64,000 bases of DNA from an uncultured Lachnospiraceae bacterium (GCA_946405625.1 CAMJHQ010000008.1:53066-117065); one strand, 5' to 3'; numbered from the stretch's first letter, positions 1-8,125 are shown. Numbers and translations: made by a program. The notes: a model not told the origin generated them from the sequence alone.

Positions 1-568
1 AGAATCTTCTTACAACTACATCCTCCCACTCACGTGAAAGTCTTCTTCTGCATCCGAACTCCGCAAACTTAAATGTGTAAGTTCCGTCGTTCATAGCCTT
101 GATCTTCTCGTCAAGACGCTTCTCTGCATCGGCTCTGAGCTTCTCATAATCAAATGCCATACGGAAATATACTTCATTGATGATCTCAAGAAGATAAATC
201 TCAAACTGCATTGCCGAGAAGAGAGGTCCGTCAACGATAACAGTAAGTCCGCCGTCTTCCTTAGCTCTTATAGTCACATAATCTCTGATCGGATGCCAAA
301 GTCTGAGGAATTCTACGTAGTCATCCTTGATGAATCGGATAGAACGAAGATAATCAAGTTCTTCATTCTTAAATGTCAGTGAGCACAGATGATCAACCTG
401 CTCTGTAATCTCCTGAATCATCTCAGGTGTAAATACTATTCCTTCATTTCTGCATTTAAAATAATACTGTCCGCAAAGATCGGTGTGCTTATGGAAAATA
501 ACCTGATCCATATTGAACTTGTACAGATCTGTATCCAGAAGCGACTGAACGATTGGTTCTAACTTCAT
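1..568 (-). CDS. pncB: Nicotinate phosphoribosyltransferase, N-terminal part (cut by window edge)
   Basis: The reverse strand reads from an ATG at 568 and runs off the window edge after about 189 codons. The N-terminus (MKLEPIVQSLLDTDLYKFNM) is the hallmark of nicotinate phosphoribosyltransferase, in which the LLDTDLYKF segment belongs to the active site. The enzyme makes nicotinate mononucleotide from nicotinate and PRPP in the cytoplasmic NAD salvage pathway. The ribosome site AAAGGA lies close before the ATG, and a sigma-A promoter sits at 620-649. The next gene upstream is an NrtR-like Nudix regulator, the usual partner of NAD genes, which supports the call. The C-terminal half is outside the window. 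Confidence 0.9.
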   Translation of the reverse strand, partial: MKLEPIVQSLLDTDLYKFNMDQVIFHKHTDLCGQYYFKCRNEGIVFTPEMIQEITEQVDHLCSLTFKNEELDYLRSIRFIKDDYVEFLRLWHPIRDYVTIRAKEDGGLTVIVDGPLFSAMQFEIYLLEIINEVYFRMAFDYEKLRADAEKRLDEKIKAMNDGTYTFKFAEFGCRRRLSREWEDVVVRRF

Positions 569-619
569 AATCCTTTACCTCTTAACTTTCAACGAATTTG
601 AATAAGAAATCTATCTCTC

Positions 620-649
620 ATAATACATCATTTCAAGCCTTTTATTCAA
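620..649 (-). promoter_or_regulatory. Sigma-A promoter of pncB
   Basis: On the minus strand TTGAAT (644-649) and TATTAT (620-625) are separated by 18 bp and lie about 50 bp before the pncB start. Confidence 0.6.
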
Positions 650-693
650 GGATTATTATCTAAACCCTATTCCAGCCCCGTCTTATCTATCGT

Positions 694-1599
694 CTAGTTG
701 TAGAACGCTTCCAGATTTCTCTTAAAAAGCTTTGCAGGTCTGTGGCCCGCTCCGCCGAGCATTTCACTTGTTTCTATTACAAACGGAGCAATCTTTCTTC
801 TGAAGTTTGGTGTGAGAAGCTTCTCTCCGAGAACGATCTCATATGCTTCCTGAAGGCTGTAAAGCGTAAACTTCTCAGGCATAAGGTCAAAGATTATTCT
901 GCCCGCGTCATCTGCCTTCTCATGAAGTGACTTGAACGCTCTGGTTATGATCTCTGCATGATCAAATGCGAGTCTTCCGCCTTCTATTATTTCATAATTT
1001 ACTGTCTCATGATGATCGGAGAAAGTTCTCGTCTCTTCAACGATCGATTCAATCCTTTCACCAAGTGATTTATTCTCGAAAACCAGTTCATATCTGGTAT
1101 TTATCTCTGCAGAGTTAGCCTTAACATGCTTCTTCATCTCACTCATGTTTATATCGATCGTGAACCAGGCAGCTTCACCCGCATCGGTTCCTGAAGCGAC
1201 ATTACATTTTGATGCATCAACAAGAGCAAGATAAGCCTGTGAAGTAATCCATCCTCTCGGATCTCTGTCCGGAGCACTGAAAAAGCCGAACGGCTCAAGA
1301 AATGCACTGTCAACTGATGTTTCCTCTCTCAGCTCACGAAGTGCTGTATCGCGAAGTTCTTCACCCTTCTGTGCAAATCCACCCGGAAGTGCCCAGTAAT
1401 CCTTATACGGAAAGCCTCCTCTTTTGATAAGAAGAACGCCCAGTTTCTGCACCGGATCTTTTCTATATTCTTCACTCTCTTCTTCCTTCAGAATAGCAAA
1501 CACTGCTATATCTGCCGTAAGAGACGGGCGCTCAAATGCTGAAATATCATATGACTTCAGAAATTCCTTTTCCTCTTTTGACATCTTATATTCTCTCAC
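694..1599 (-). CDS. Nudix-family protein with C-terminal winged helix, NrtR-like
   Basis: The 301-residue protein has an N-terminal Nudix domain (about residues 25-165). Its Nudix box follows G-x5-E-x7-RE-x2-EE with the core REELREE-like segment RELREET intact, but the final glycine of the consensus is replaced by serine. The C-terminal 100 residues resemble the winged helix of NrtR regulators and end in the typical basic GHRPAKLFKRN segment. NrtR proteins sense ADP-ribose and control NAD genes; the adjacent pncB fits this. I use the GTG start because GGAGGAG lies 8 nt upstream; an in-frame ATG five codons later has no such site. Whether the Nudix domain still hydrolyses ADP-ribose is open. 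Promoter at 1638-1666. Confidence 0.8.
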   Translation of the reverse strand: MREYKMSKEEKEFLKSYDISAFERPSLTADIAVFAILKEEESEEYRKDPVQKLGVLLIKRGGFPYKDYWALPGGFAQKGEELRDTALRELREETSVDSAFLEPFGFFSAPDRDPRGWITSQAYLALVDASKCNVASGTDAGEAAWFTIDINMSEMKKHVKANSAEINTRYELVFENKSLGERIESIVEETRTFSDHHETVNYEIIEGGRLAFDHAEIITRAFKSLHEKADDAGRIIFDLMPEKFTLYSLQEAYEIVLGEKLLTPNFRRKIAPFVIETSEMLGGAGHRPAKLFKRNLEAFYN

Positions 1600-1637
1600 T
1601 TCGATCTCTCCTCCGTTCTGGTTTGTATATAGTTAAT

Positions 1638-1666
1638 AATATATCCTTTTTTATTTACAAAAACAA
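1638..1666 (-). promoter_or_regulatory. Candidate sigma-A promoter of the NrtR-like gene
   Basis: TTGTTT (1661-1666) and TATATT (1638-1643), read on the minus strand, are separated by 17 bp. A half-conserved copy of the regional palindrome lies just upstream of the -35 box at 1673-1689. Confidence 0.5.
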
Positions 1667-1672
1667 TCTATT

Positions 1673-1689
1673 TTTATTATTTTGATAAT
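1673..1689. promoter_or_regulatory. Degenerate operator-like site (N5-GATAAT half conserved)
   Basis: TTTATT-ATTTT-GATAAT: the right half and the 5-bp spacing match the palindromes at 2691 and 4320, and the centre ATTTT equals that at 2746. The left half is weak. Confidence 0.35.
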
Positions 1690-1769
1690 ATCATTTTTGA
1701 AAAAATAAGATAATTACAGGTTCAGCTTAAGATCATCCCTAAAATGATCCTGAAATTATCCTAAATTCA

Positions 1770-1838
1770 TTACTTACTTTCAGGCATAAAATGTAATATT
1801 CCGCTACTTACCTTCAGGTACAAAATAGTAATATTCCG
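1770..1838. repeat. Two tandem copies of the 3' end of the 1839-2612 gene
   Basis: The last 35 bp of the gene, stop codon included (1839-1873), are repeated directly downstream at 1804-1838 with two mismatches and again at 1770-1803 with one deletion and several changes. Each copy carries its own stop codon (TAG, TAG, TAA) after the codons for Pro-Glu-(Gly/Ser)-Lys. None of the extra copies follows a start codon. Confidence 0.9.
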
Positions 1839-2612
1839 CTACTTGCCCTCAGGTACAAAATAGTAATATTCCGCCTGATTCATATTGGTAATATCAAGAG
1901 CGATACTTCCGCCATCCTGAATATAAAAACCATAGTATGGTGTGATCACCGTGCCCGAATCACTATATAAATCATTTCCGTCAATAACGCATTTCTCATT
2001 TTCCAGAATGAGACATATTAAATTTGACTTATCATATTTATCATATAATGCAAACTTTTCGTCCAGCTCTTCTTTAGTCACACCGTATCTGCCAAGATCC
2101 TCTGTTAAATACTTATAAGCATCTTCGCCCTTCAGGAACTTATAATGACCTTCATAATAATAATTATCATAAACGCCTTTATCCTTGTAGTACCTGAATT
2201 TATTTCCCGGTTCAGGAACCAGATATGAATTGCTGTATGTTTCAACCCAGTTATTTTCTGCCAGCAGATCTACTTTTGTCGAAGCGGAACTGTCCGTTCC
2301 CAGAATTCCGTGACTCTTTATCACTGCACCGATTATCCCAAGAATAATGAAAAAACCTATCGCCAAAACAATTCCAACAATCAGTCCTGTATTATTCTTT
2401 TGGGCAGAATACGGATTCCCCTGCGGCATCAGTGGCTGCGGATATCCCTGCTGCGGATATCCCTGCTGACCATATCCCTGCATCACTCCCTGCTGCGGAT
2501 ATCCCTGCCGGCCGTAGCCCTGCTGTGGATATCCCGGCTGACCATATCCCTGCATCAATCCGGGCTGTGAATAATTCTGACTCTGCGAATTATAATACAG
2601 ATTGTTGTCCAT
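1839..2612 (-). CDS. Gln/Gly/Tyr-repeat single-pass membrane protein, unknown function
   Basis: The 257-residue protein is not of a family I recognise. Residues 1-70 are low-complexity Q/G/Y/P sequence built from QGYPQQ-like units. A membrane helix follows (about 75-98), then a globular C-terminal domain of about 150 residues with Tyr-rich [15 protein letters not shown]. There is no signal peptide, so the repeat part is probably cytoplasmic and the C-terminal domain outside. The neighbour at 2779-3759 is a paralogue with the same C-terminal domain and a longer repeat. Transcription starts from 2711-2739, flanked by two palindromes. The 3' end of the gene is tandemly copied behind its stop codon (1770-1838). 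Prion-like or phase-separating behaviour of the repeat is only inference. Confidence 0.75.
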   Translation of the reverse strand: MDNNLYYNSQSQNYSQPGLMQGYGQPGYPQQGYGRQGYPQQGVMQGYGQQGYPQQGYPQPLMPQGNPYSAQKNNTGLIVGIVLAIGFFIILGIIGAVIKSHGILGTDSSASTKVDLLAENNWVETYSNSYLVPEPGNKFRYYKDKGVYDNYYYEGHYKFLKGEDAYKYLTEDLGRYGVTKEELDEKFALYDKYDKSNLICLILENEKCVIDGNDLYSDSGTVITPYYGFYIQDGGSIALDITNMNQAEYYYFVPEGK

Positions 2613-2690
2613 GATTTCTTATCTCCCCTACACATTTTTTACTTTATAACCCTAAATTATCCGGATTTAAAACCTTCCTTATCCGAACAT

Positions 2691-2707
2691 ATTATCATGA
2701 TGATAAT
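2691..2707. promoter_or_regulatory. Perfect palindromic operator candidate
   Basis: ATTATCATGATGATAAT is an 8-1-8 inverted repeat without mismatch. It lies directly downstream of the -10 box at 2711, over the expected transcription start, a position typical of repression. Confidence 0.65.
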
Positions 2708-2710
2708 ATG

Positions 2711-2739
2711 ATTATAAATCCCTAAAAACTGTATGTCAA
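2711..2739 (-). promoter_or_regulatory. Sigma-A promoter of the 1839-2612 gene
   Basis: On the minus strand TTGACA (2734-2739) and TATAAT (2711-2716) are both perfect and separated by 17 bp. Confidence 0.85.
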
Positions 2740-2745
2740 GGAGAA

Positions 2746-2762
2746 ATTATCATTTTGATAAA
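2746..2762. promoter_or_regulatory. Second operator candidate upstream of the -35 box
   Basis: ATTATC-ATTTT-GATAAA has the same half-sites and 5-bp spacing as the site at 2691, with one mismatch. The two sites flank the promoter. Confidence 0.5.
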
Positions 2763-2778
2763 ATGTATTTTATTTAGC

Positions 2779-3759
2779 TCATTTACTTTCCGGAGTAAAG
2801 AAATAATACTCAGCCATATTCATATTTGCCACATCAAGGCCTTGTCCTTCTATATAACAGCCATAATATGGTGAAGTCACAGTACCTTGTCCCTCTAATG
2901 TATTTTCTCCGTCAATCCAGCACTTTTCATTATAAAGAACAAAGCACACCAGGTTTTCCTTGGTATACTGCGGATTCATTGCAATTATCTGATCAAGCTC
3001 TTCTTTAGTCACTCCGTAACTGCTGAGATTCTCGGTAACATACCTATAAGCCTCTTCTCCACTATAATATTCATAATGTCCTTCATAATAGTAATTATCA
3101 TAAACACCCTTATCCTTATAATACTTAAATGTACCATCTGATTCCGGTACAAGATAAGAGTTTCCATGTATCTCATTCCAGTTATTCTTTATAAAATATT
3201 CTCGTCCACCCGGCTTATTGCCGCCCTTGGCCTTCCATAATATAGCCACTACTCCGATAACAAGAATCACTCCCACAACCATGATGATGCCGGCAACCAG
3301 TCCGAACTTCCTTGGCGGATTTCCATATGGTCTGCCCTGTTGACCGTTCCCCTGCGGTGCTCCCTGCTGCGGATAGCCCTGCGGTGCTCCCTGCTGCGGA
3401 TATCCCTGTGGCACTCCCTGCTGCGGATGCCCCTGCGGTGCTCCCTGCTGCGGATATCCCTGTGGCACTCCCTGCTGCGGATATCCCTGTGGTGCTCCCT
3501 GCTGCGGATACCCCTGCGGTGCTCCCTGCTGCGGATAGCCCTGCTGACCGTACCCCTGCGGTGTTCCCTGCTGCGGATAGCCCTGCTGACCGTACCCCTG
3601 CGGTGTTCCCTGCTGCGGATACCCCTGCTGACCGTACCCCTGCGGTGTTCCCTGCTGCGGATATCCCTGCTGACCGTACCCCTGCGGTGTTCCCTGCTGC
3701 GGATATCCCTGCTGGCCATATCCCTGCGGCTGCGAATTGTAATTCTGATTATTATCCAT
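2779..3759 (-). CDS. Gln/Gly/Tyr-repeat single-pass membrane protein, paralogue of the 1839-2612 product
   Basis: I start the gene at the ATG encoding MDNNQNYN (326 residues): AGGA lies 8 nt upstream, and the paralogue begins with the same MDNN. The open frame extends six codons further. Residues 11-80 are five 14-residue units of the type [14 protein letters not shown]; residues 81-143 are seven 9-residue units PQGYPQQGA with small variations. A membrane helix follows at about 152-174 and then the Tyr-rich domain shared with the neighbouring gene. The function is unknown. It is probably transcribed together with the upstream gene at 3826-4293. The repeat DNA gives long spurious open frames on both strands. 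Confidence 0.75.
   Translation of the reverse strand: MDNNQNYNSQPQGYGQQGYPQQGTPQGYGQQGYPQQGTPQGYGQQGYPQQGTPQGYGQQGYPQQGTPQGYGQQGYPQQGAPQGYPQQGAPQGYPQQGVPQGYPQQGAPQGHPQQGVPQGYPQQGAPQGYPQQGAPQGNGQQGRPYGNPPRKFGLVAGIIMVVGVILVIGVVAILWKAKGGNKPGGREYFIKNNWNEIHGNSYLVPESDGTFKYYKDKGVYDNYYYEGHYEYYSGEEAYRYVTENLSSYGVTKEELDQIIAMNPQYTKENLVCFVLYNEKCWIDGENTLEGQGTVTSPYYGCYIEGQGLDVANMNMAEYYFFTPESK
3331..3729. repeat. Intragenic 42-bp and 27-bp tandem repeats
   Basis: Inside the gene above, five 42-bp units are followed by about seven 27-bp units. The shorter unit looks like the 42-bp unit with a 15-bp deletion. Such repeats are expected to vary in number between strains. Confidence 0.9.
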
Positions 3760-3825
3760 ACTTCCTATCCTTTCCATATAATCCTCAACACATATATAAA
3801 TCCGACCGTTTCAGATCATTAACTA

Positions 3826-4293
3826 TCACAAAGTAACTTCTTCCTGCTTTCTGATCATATCCGTCTTTTGTCTGAAGCGTTTATCTATCATCGGATTGAC
3901 CACTACCAGATTTATAAACCATCCGATCACTCCGACAATCACTGCTCCCCCTCCAAACATGAGCGCAAATTCTATAGATCCGACAAATGGTACAAACATC
4001 CATGGAAGCATACATACCACATAAGCAATAAGCGCTTTCTTAATATCTCCCGTAACTATCGTATAAAGTAAGATTGTCACCGCAAGACCTAACGGAACAT
4101 AGAAGAAGAAAAGGCCCATAGCCGTTTCTCCCGAATCCCATCCTTTTTGATTACCATACAAAAATGAAAATCCCGGAAAAGCCCAGCTCACGATTACAAG
4201 CATAGCTATATAAACAATAAGCCAGATTTTCTTAAAATGTTTTTCTTTATTTACATTTTCTTCATAAACATCATCAGATTTTATATCACCCAT
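3826..4293 (-). CDS. Small multi-pass membrane protein, unknown
   Basis: The 155-residue protein has a charged, soluble N-terminus (about 25 residues) and then four hydrophobic segments (roughly IWLIVYIAMLVIVSWAF, a GLFFFYVPLGLAV segment, IAYVVCMLPWMF and ALMFGGGAVIVGVIGWFINL), followed by a basic tail. I start at the ATG two codons inside the frame, because AAGGGG lies 7 nt before it. No family is recognised. It has its own strong promoter with an operator-like palindrome and lies directly upstream of the repeat protein gene, so a role tied to those membrane proteins is likely but unproven. Confidence 0.65.
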   Translation of the reverse strand: MGDIKSDDVYEENVNKEKHFKKIWLIVYIAMLVIVSWAFPGFSFLYGNQKGWDSGETAMGLFFFYVPLGLAVTILLYTIVTGDIKKALIAYVVCMLPWMFVPFVGSIEFALMFGGGAVIVGVIGWFINLVVVNPMIDKRFRQKTDMIRKQEEVTL

Positions 4294-4319
4294 AATCAAG
4301 CCCCTTCCCTTCTTTCCTT

Positions 4320-4336
4320 ATTATCATTATGATAAT
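4320..4336. promoter_or_regulatory. Perfect palindromic operator candidate
   Basis: ATTATCATTATGATAAT is a perfect 8-1-8 inverted repeat, directly downstream of the -10 box at 4340, as at 2691. Confidence 0.65.
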
Positions 4337-4339
4337 ATC

Positions 4340-4368
4340 ATTATAGATAAGGCTTATCATAATGTCAA
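4340..4368 (-). promoter_or_regulatory. Sigma-A promoter of the 3826-4293 gene
   Basis: Perfect TTGACA (4363-4368) and TATAAT (4340-4345) on the minus strand with 17 bp between them. The spacer contains GATAAG-G-CTTATC-like inverted sequence related to the operator. Confidence 0.85.
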
Positions 4369-4409
4369 GCATTTATTTTGGGTATATTACTATGAATAGT
4401 AACAATCCA

Positions 4410-4973
4410 TCACATATTCTGGGCCAGGTCTATTCTCTGTCCTGCTTTTCGAGCCTCCGTAACCAGTTTTTCATATGTTTCCATATCGGATATAAATACG
4501 CAGTAGCTGTCACTATCTATATCCATATCGGCCAGAACATATCCTGAGGCAGCCCATTTCTCATTTAGTATTGTCGCCCACTGAGTAAATTCTTCCTCTT
4601 CATCAAACCATGTTTCCTCTATAGGAAGGGACTTATCTCCCAAAATACCTTTAATGCAGTAAACAAAATCATCCCGTTCCACTTTCCAATCCATTTCAAC
4701 CAAAAGATCGTTATCCTGAAAAGCATCTACCATTCCGATCCAGATGATCGTATCGTTATCTTCATCTTCTTCCATACATCTGTCATCATAATTATCCCGA
4801 TACTCATTAAAATACGCCTTCGGATCATCAAAACACTTATTCAGCCTCTCGGAAACCACGCCGTTCGTATCTATCAGCTTTACAATATTTCTGTATACTT
4901 CAATCTTATCTATATCATTATTAGTATTATCCTTATCGTTATTCCGTCTGCCAAACATATTGAAAAGGCCCAT
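4410..4973 (-). CDS. Acidic soluble protein, unknown
   Basis: The 187-residue protein begins MGLFNMFGRRNND; GGGAG lies 8 nt before this ATG, while the first in-frame ATG six codons earlier has its ribosome site too close. It is rich in Asp and Glu and has no membrane segment or signal peptide. Aromatic and acidic residues alternate in its second half (ETWFDEEEEFTQWA). The N-terminal hydrophobic-basic MGLFNMFGRR could be an amphipathic membrane anchor. No family is recognised. It lies 28 bp after the 5002-6669 gene and is presumably in the same transcript. Confidence 0.6.
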   Translation of the reverse strand: MGLFNMFGRRNNDKDNTNNDIDKIEVYRNIVKLIDTNGVVSERLNKCFDDPKAYFNEYRDNYDDRCMEEDEDNDTIIWIGMVDAFQDNDLLVEMDWKVERDDFVYCIKGILGDKSLPIEETWFDEEEEFTQWATILNEKWAASGYVLADMDIDSDSYCVFISDMETYEKLVTEARKAGQRIDLAQNM

Positions 4974-5001
4974 TTTTGTTACTCCCTTCATCCTTATAAT
5001 A

Positions 5002-6669
5002 CTATTTCAGATCAACAACATACTCAACACTGTCTATCCATTCCATATCATTTGTTTCATCATCTGTGGCATAAGCCGGAGTTGAATAAACAAGTATTTT
5101 ATTATCGGATATTGCCATTCTGAAAGCCTCAATATCGATATCTCTATAATCGATTCCGTCAGTGCATGTATCGATCACTTCCGAACCTGTTCCGTCCATG
5201 CCACATTTACAGATTTCAAATCCATCTTCCAAAAGATGAATATAATATATCGCACCATTATGAACATTGAAAGATCCCACATCAGGAATATCAGCAATCG
5301 GAATATCTCGTTCAGATATCGAAAGATGGTTTTCTGACCCCTGAGGAGAAAGCGGTTTCTTGTCCATAATATACTTATACTGTCCGAAAGACTGCCTCCT
5401 TAAATTATAATATCCATGATAATCACTACCGTACACCAGATAATAACTCAGGATTTCTCCATCAAAATGTGAGTCATATCTATCAATAACATCACTGAGA
5501 TATAAAACCGGATCCGACAATGTATCGCCTTTAATCTCGAAATATACTATCTTATTCTCTATTTTATCCGGATCATAATGTAATTTTTTCATCTCTTCAT
5601 ATGAAGTTGTACTTTGAACATATAATCTGTCATCAATTATACAAAAGTCCTGAATCTGCTGTTTATTTTCCGGTACTATTATCTGCTCCGATTCACCTGT
5701 ATCGACATCTACTTTTATAATTTCATATTCATTCGCCAGATAGATATATCCCTCATGATATCCTATGGAATAATGATTTCCCTCGCTTCTATATACTTCG
5801 GTTACATTTCCGTCACTATCCATTTTCTTTACAATTTTATAATCGCCTTCTTTACCTTTCCCTTTCTCGGAGGACGCTATAAAGAAAAGTCCCTTTTCCG
5901 TACTTACGGCCTTATTCTGATAATTTCCGAGATAAGCCTCTTCCAGATCAGTTCTTCTCGCATGATCTTCCTTCTCATAGCTTCCGTAATTTTTCCTATA
6001 ATCCATGCAGATTTTAAACGGCCTGAACCAATAAATAAGAGTAATCTCAAAAAGAATAATTCCGACAATACCGACCTTCTTTAAAGTCTTTATTCTCTTT
6101 TCATCTTCTAACAGTTCATCTTCTTTTTTCTCACTGTCCGGATGAACCAGATTATTATACGCCGTAGATTTCTTATAGCTGAAATGGCATACCAATAACA
6201 TTGTAATACAGTAAGAAATGAACAATAAACATACTATTCCCGGCTTTGATACAAAGAAATATTTTAAACTATATTTTGCAAAAAGAACCGGGGTGAGAAT
6301 ATATATAACCACTCCCTCAAGAACACCTGCATATATAAAAATGTCTGCTTTATACTCCGGAATTCTTTTCTTGATGATCAGTATTCTGTTGACTATCAGT
6401 GCAGCGATTGCCAGTATAATAACCAGCATCATCCATCTGTTTAAATATACCCAGAATTCTCCTGACTTAACACTTATCTTTCCGAAAAGCACATCAAACA
6501 AATTCGAGGATCCATATAATTGCTTTTTTACTGATTGCGGATAACTGAAAAATGGATCTCTGTTCAATAGCCTGTCATATTTCGAATAAAGATCCGGATT
6601 TAAAAAACATCCTAAAAAATTTATAAAATATAGAAATATAATTATCGAAATAGCTGTAAGAATAATCAT
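5002..6669 (-). CDS. Multi-pass membrane protein with extracytoplasmic propeller-like domain, unknown
   Basis: The 555-residue protein starts with a membrane helix (residues 2-20), has further helices at about 80-95, 103-125 and 140-160, a charged cytoplasmic stretch (about 165-195) and one more helix at about 197-215. The remaining 330 residues read like an extracytoplasmic beta-propeller: short strands with repeated motifs such as KGLFFIAS, EGYIYLAN, DDRLYVQS, NGAIYYIH and NKILVYST, similar to DUF5050-type domains. The reaction or ligand is unknown. Its promoter at 6706-6734 carries an operator-like site, and it is first in a two-gene unit with 4410-4973. Confidence 0.7.
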   Translation of the reverse strand: MIILTAISIIIFLYFINFLGCFLNPDLYSKYDRLLNRDPFFSYPQSVKKQLYGSSNLFDVLFGKISVKSGEFWVYLNRWMMLVIILAIAALIVNRILIIKKRIPEYKADIFIYAGVLEGVVIYILTPVLFAKYSLKYFFVSKPGIVCLLFISYCITMLLVCHFSYKKSTAYNNLVHPDSEKKEDELLEDEKRIKTLKKVGIVGIILFEITLIYWFRPFKICMDYRKNYGSYEKEDHARRTDLEEAYLGNYQNKAVSTEKGLFFIASSEKGKGKEGDYKIVKKMDSDGNVTEVYRSEGNHYSIGYHEGYIYLANEYEIIKVDVDTGESEQIIVPENKQQIQDFCIIDDRLYVQSTTSYEEMKKLHYDPDKIENKIVYFEIKGDTLSDPVLYLSDVIDRYDSHFDGEILSYYLVYGSDYHGYYNLRRQSFGQYKYIMDKKPLSPQGSENHLSISERDIPIADIPDVGSFNVHNGAIYYIHLLEDGFEICKCGMDGTGSEVIDTCTDGIDYRDIDIEAFRMAISDNKILVYSTPAYATDDETNDMEWIDSVEYVVDLK

Positions 6670-6685
6670 TGTATCCTTCTTTCTT

Positions 6686-6702
6686 ATTCTCGAAATGATA
6701 AT
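6686..6702. promoter_or_regulatory. Operator-like site downstream of the 6706 promoter
   Basis: ATTCTC-GAAAT-GATAAT: the right half is perfect, the left half matches 4 of 6, with the same 5-bp spacing and the same position just after the -10 box as at 2691 and 4320. Confidence 0.45.
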
Positions 6703-6705
6703 AAG

Positions 6706-6734
6706 ATACTACCACATTAATTTTGCCCTGTCAA
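6706..6734 (-). promoter_or_regulatory. Sigma-A promoter of the 5002-6669 gene
   Basis: TTGACA (6729-6734) and TAGTAT (6706-6711) on the minus strand with a 17-bp spacer. The -35 box lies in one arm of the inverted repeat at 6725-6759. Confidence 0.75.
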
Positions 6735-6759
6735 CCATTTATCATCTGGCTGACAGGGC
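6725..6759 (-). terminator. Hairpin downstream of the PurA-like gene
   Basis: GCCCTGTCA (6725-6733) pairs with TGACAGGGC (6751-6759) over a 17-nt loop. There is no real T-run, so it may be a weak terminator or a 3' stabilising hairpin; it overlaps the next promoter. Confidence 0.45.
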
Positions 6760-6789
6760 TGTGTGTGAGGATAAAAAACATGCACTGAA

Positions 6790-8004
6790 TTATGCAGTTT
6801 TTCTGGCGTAATTAACTCTACCATCTGTTCGGTAGATTCTTTCTCGGGTTTCCCCATCCGATATATAATCAGCTTCTTCGCTGAACGGACTGTCATATTC
6901 ATTTAAATGTGTAAGCGCTATACTCATATGTGCTTCACATTCGACCGGAAACCTTTCACTGTCGAAGTCTTCTCTTATTCTTTTCTTTAGAGCCTTAATA
7001 TCCAGTTTTCCGTATCTTATTGTTCCCTGATAAGGATTCGGTACATTTGTCAGGTCTGACATGGCTGCATTTATCTCAGCCTTATCACACTCTCCTTCAA
7101 ATCTGCCTGCACCGTGTCTTGTCACATAAGATCTTGTCACATAACAGACTTCAACATCTATTTTTTCATGATGCCTGCTGCTCCTATTATGAGCTGCTGC
7201 ATCTTTTCTCATATGCATATATTCTCGGATCAGCTCCGCCGGATTGCGAAGTCCTGTACTACTTGGGGTTGTATTACATCCATACTCTTTTCTGCATCTG
7301 TCGAGCAGGAGTCCCTGACCATTCTCGAATATTACCGTATCATAGTCAGCCAATATATCGGCTTCCCGGAGCTCCGTCAGACTGCACATAAGTCTGAAAT
7401 CCAAGATATAATTATCTATAAGTCCTTTATCAGATAGTATTCTATTCCATTCATCAGAAATCTCTTCAACACCGAGTTCCTTGAGACGATATGTCATATA
7501 CTCTCTGCAATCCCTCGTAAGATAACTTCTCAGTTCATCATCACTCATTTCGATCATGTCCCCGAGTCGAATTCCCTGTCTTACAAGAGTCTCCCATATA
7601 CCGACGCCACAGCTTCCGTGCCTTGCAGCACCTCTATGCTGTTCTATGATCTGATTGATTATCATATCGTATGGTGTCGTTACCGGACTATCCGGATTCA
7701 GATATATTTTACCCATATCTTTCAGAAGCTCTTCATATTCATTCATGAAGATCATCGGATTAAGGATGAAATATCCGGGAAGCCATGTATCAGCTCCCGC
7801 AAATGTTCCGGATCCGAAATGATGAAAGACATGTCTCATTCCAGAAGGAGATTTGACGGTATGCCCTCTCTGTGCGCCTCCGTTACTACAAATAACCAAA
7901 ACCTTTTCGTCCTTCAATTCAGCTTCCGCTGCGAAAAAATCTGTAATCATACCTTTACCTTCATCGCCGAAGTTCGCACCTATCACAACTTTTACTTTTT
8001 GCAT
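6790..8004 (-). CDS. Divergent adenylosuccinate synthetase family protein
   Basis: From the ATG with a perfect AGGAGG 7 nt upstream the protein has 404 residues; the open frame extends six codons further. It shows the PurA fold signatures in order: the phosphate loop GDEGKG at 13-18 with Asp14 matching the catalytic aspartate of PurA, GHT at 47-49 with the catalytic histidine, a FENGQG segment and an SSTG segment. Other hallmark segments differ strongly from housekeeping PurA: NGGAQR replaces the usual GGNNA before GHT, and RHGSCGVGIWET stands where PurA has its GRGIGP loop. PurA joins IMP and aspartate using GTP. With catalytic residues kept but substrate segments changed, another nucleotide or acceptor is possible. 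It is the last gene of a three-gene unit with a VWA protein and an unknown acidic-tailed protein, not near purine genes. Confidence 0.75.
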   Translation of the reverse strand: MQKVKVVIGANFGDEGKGMITDFFAAEAELKDEKVLVICSNGGAQRGHTVKSPSGMRHVFHHFGSGTFAGADTWLPGYFILNPMIFMNEYEELLKDMGKIYLNPDSPVTTPYDMIINQIIEQHRGAARHGSCGVGIWETLVRQGIRLGDMIEMSDDELRSYLTRDCREYMTYRLKELGVEEISDEWNRILSDKGLIDNYILDFRLMCSLTELREADILADYDTVIFENGQGLLLDRCRKEYGCNTTPSSTGLRNPAELIREYMHMRKDAAAHNRSSRHHEKIDVEVCYVTRSYVTRHGAGRFEGECDKAEINAAMSDLTNVPNPYQGTIRYGKLDIKALKKRIREDFDSERFPVECEAHMSIALTHLNEYDSPFSEEADYISDGETRERIYRTDGRVNYARKTA

Positions 8005-8125
8005 ACCGTCACCTCCTTTCACATCCCCGTGTGCTCCCCCTGTAGAGCTGCGGTTCCTAATTAACTTTTTATTATTCGAAGCTCACAGTTATCACCATGG
8101 TCTTCTTGATCAAAACTTCCCATTC

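Noticed and set aside
2691..2762. Fur boxes
   Set aside because: The half-sites are ATTATC then GATAAT, the opposite arrangement to the Fur GATAAT-GATAAT-ATTATC pattern.
3267..3836. Long open frames in other frames and on the plus strand across the Q/G/Y repeat
   Set aside because: They are shadows of the 42-bp and 27-bp tandem repeats; they lack ribosome sites and give monotonous sequence.
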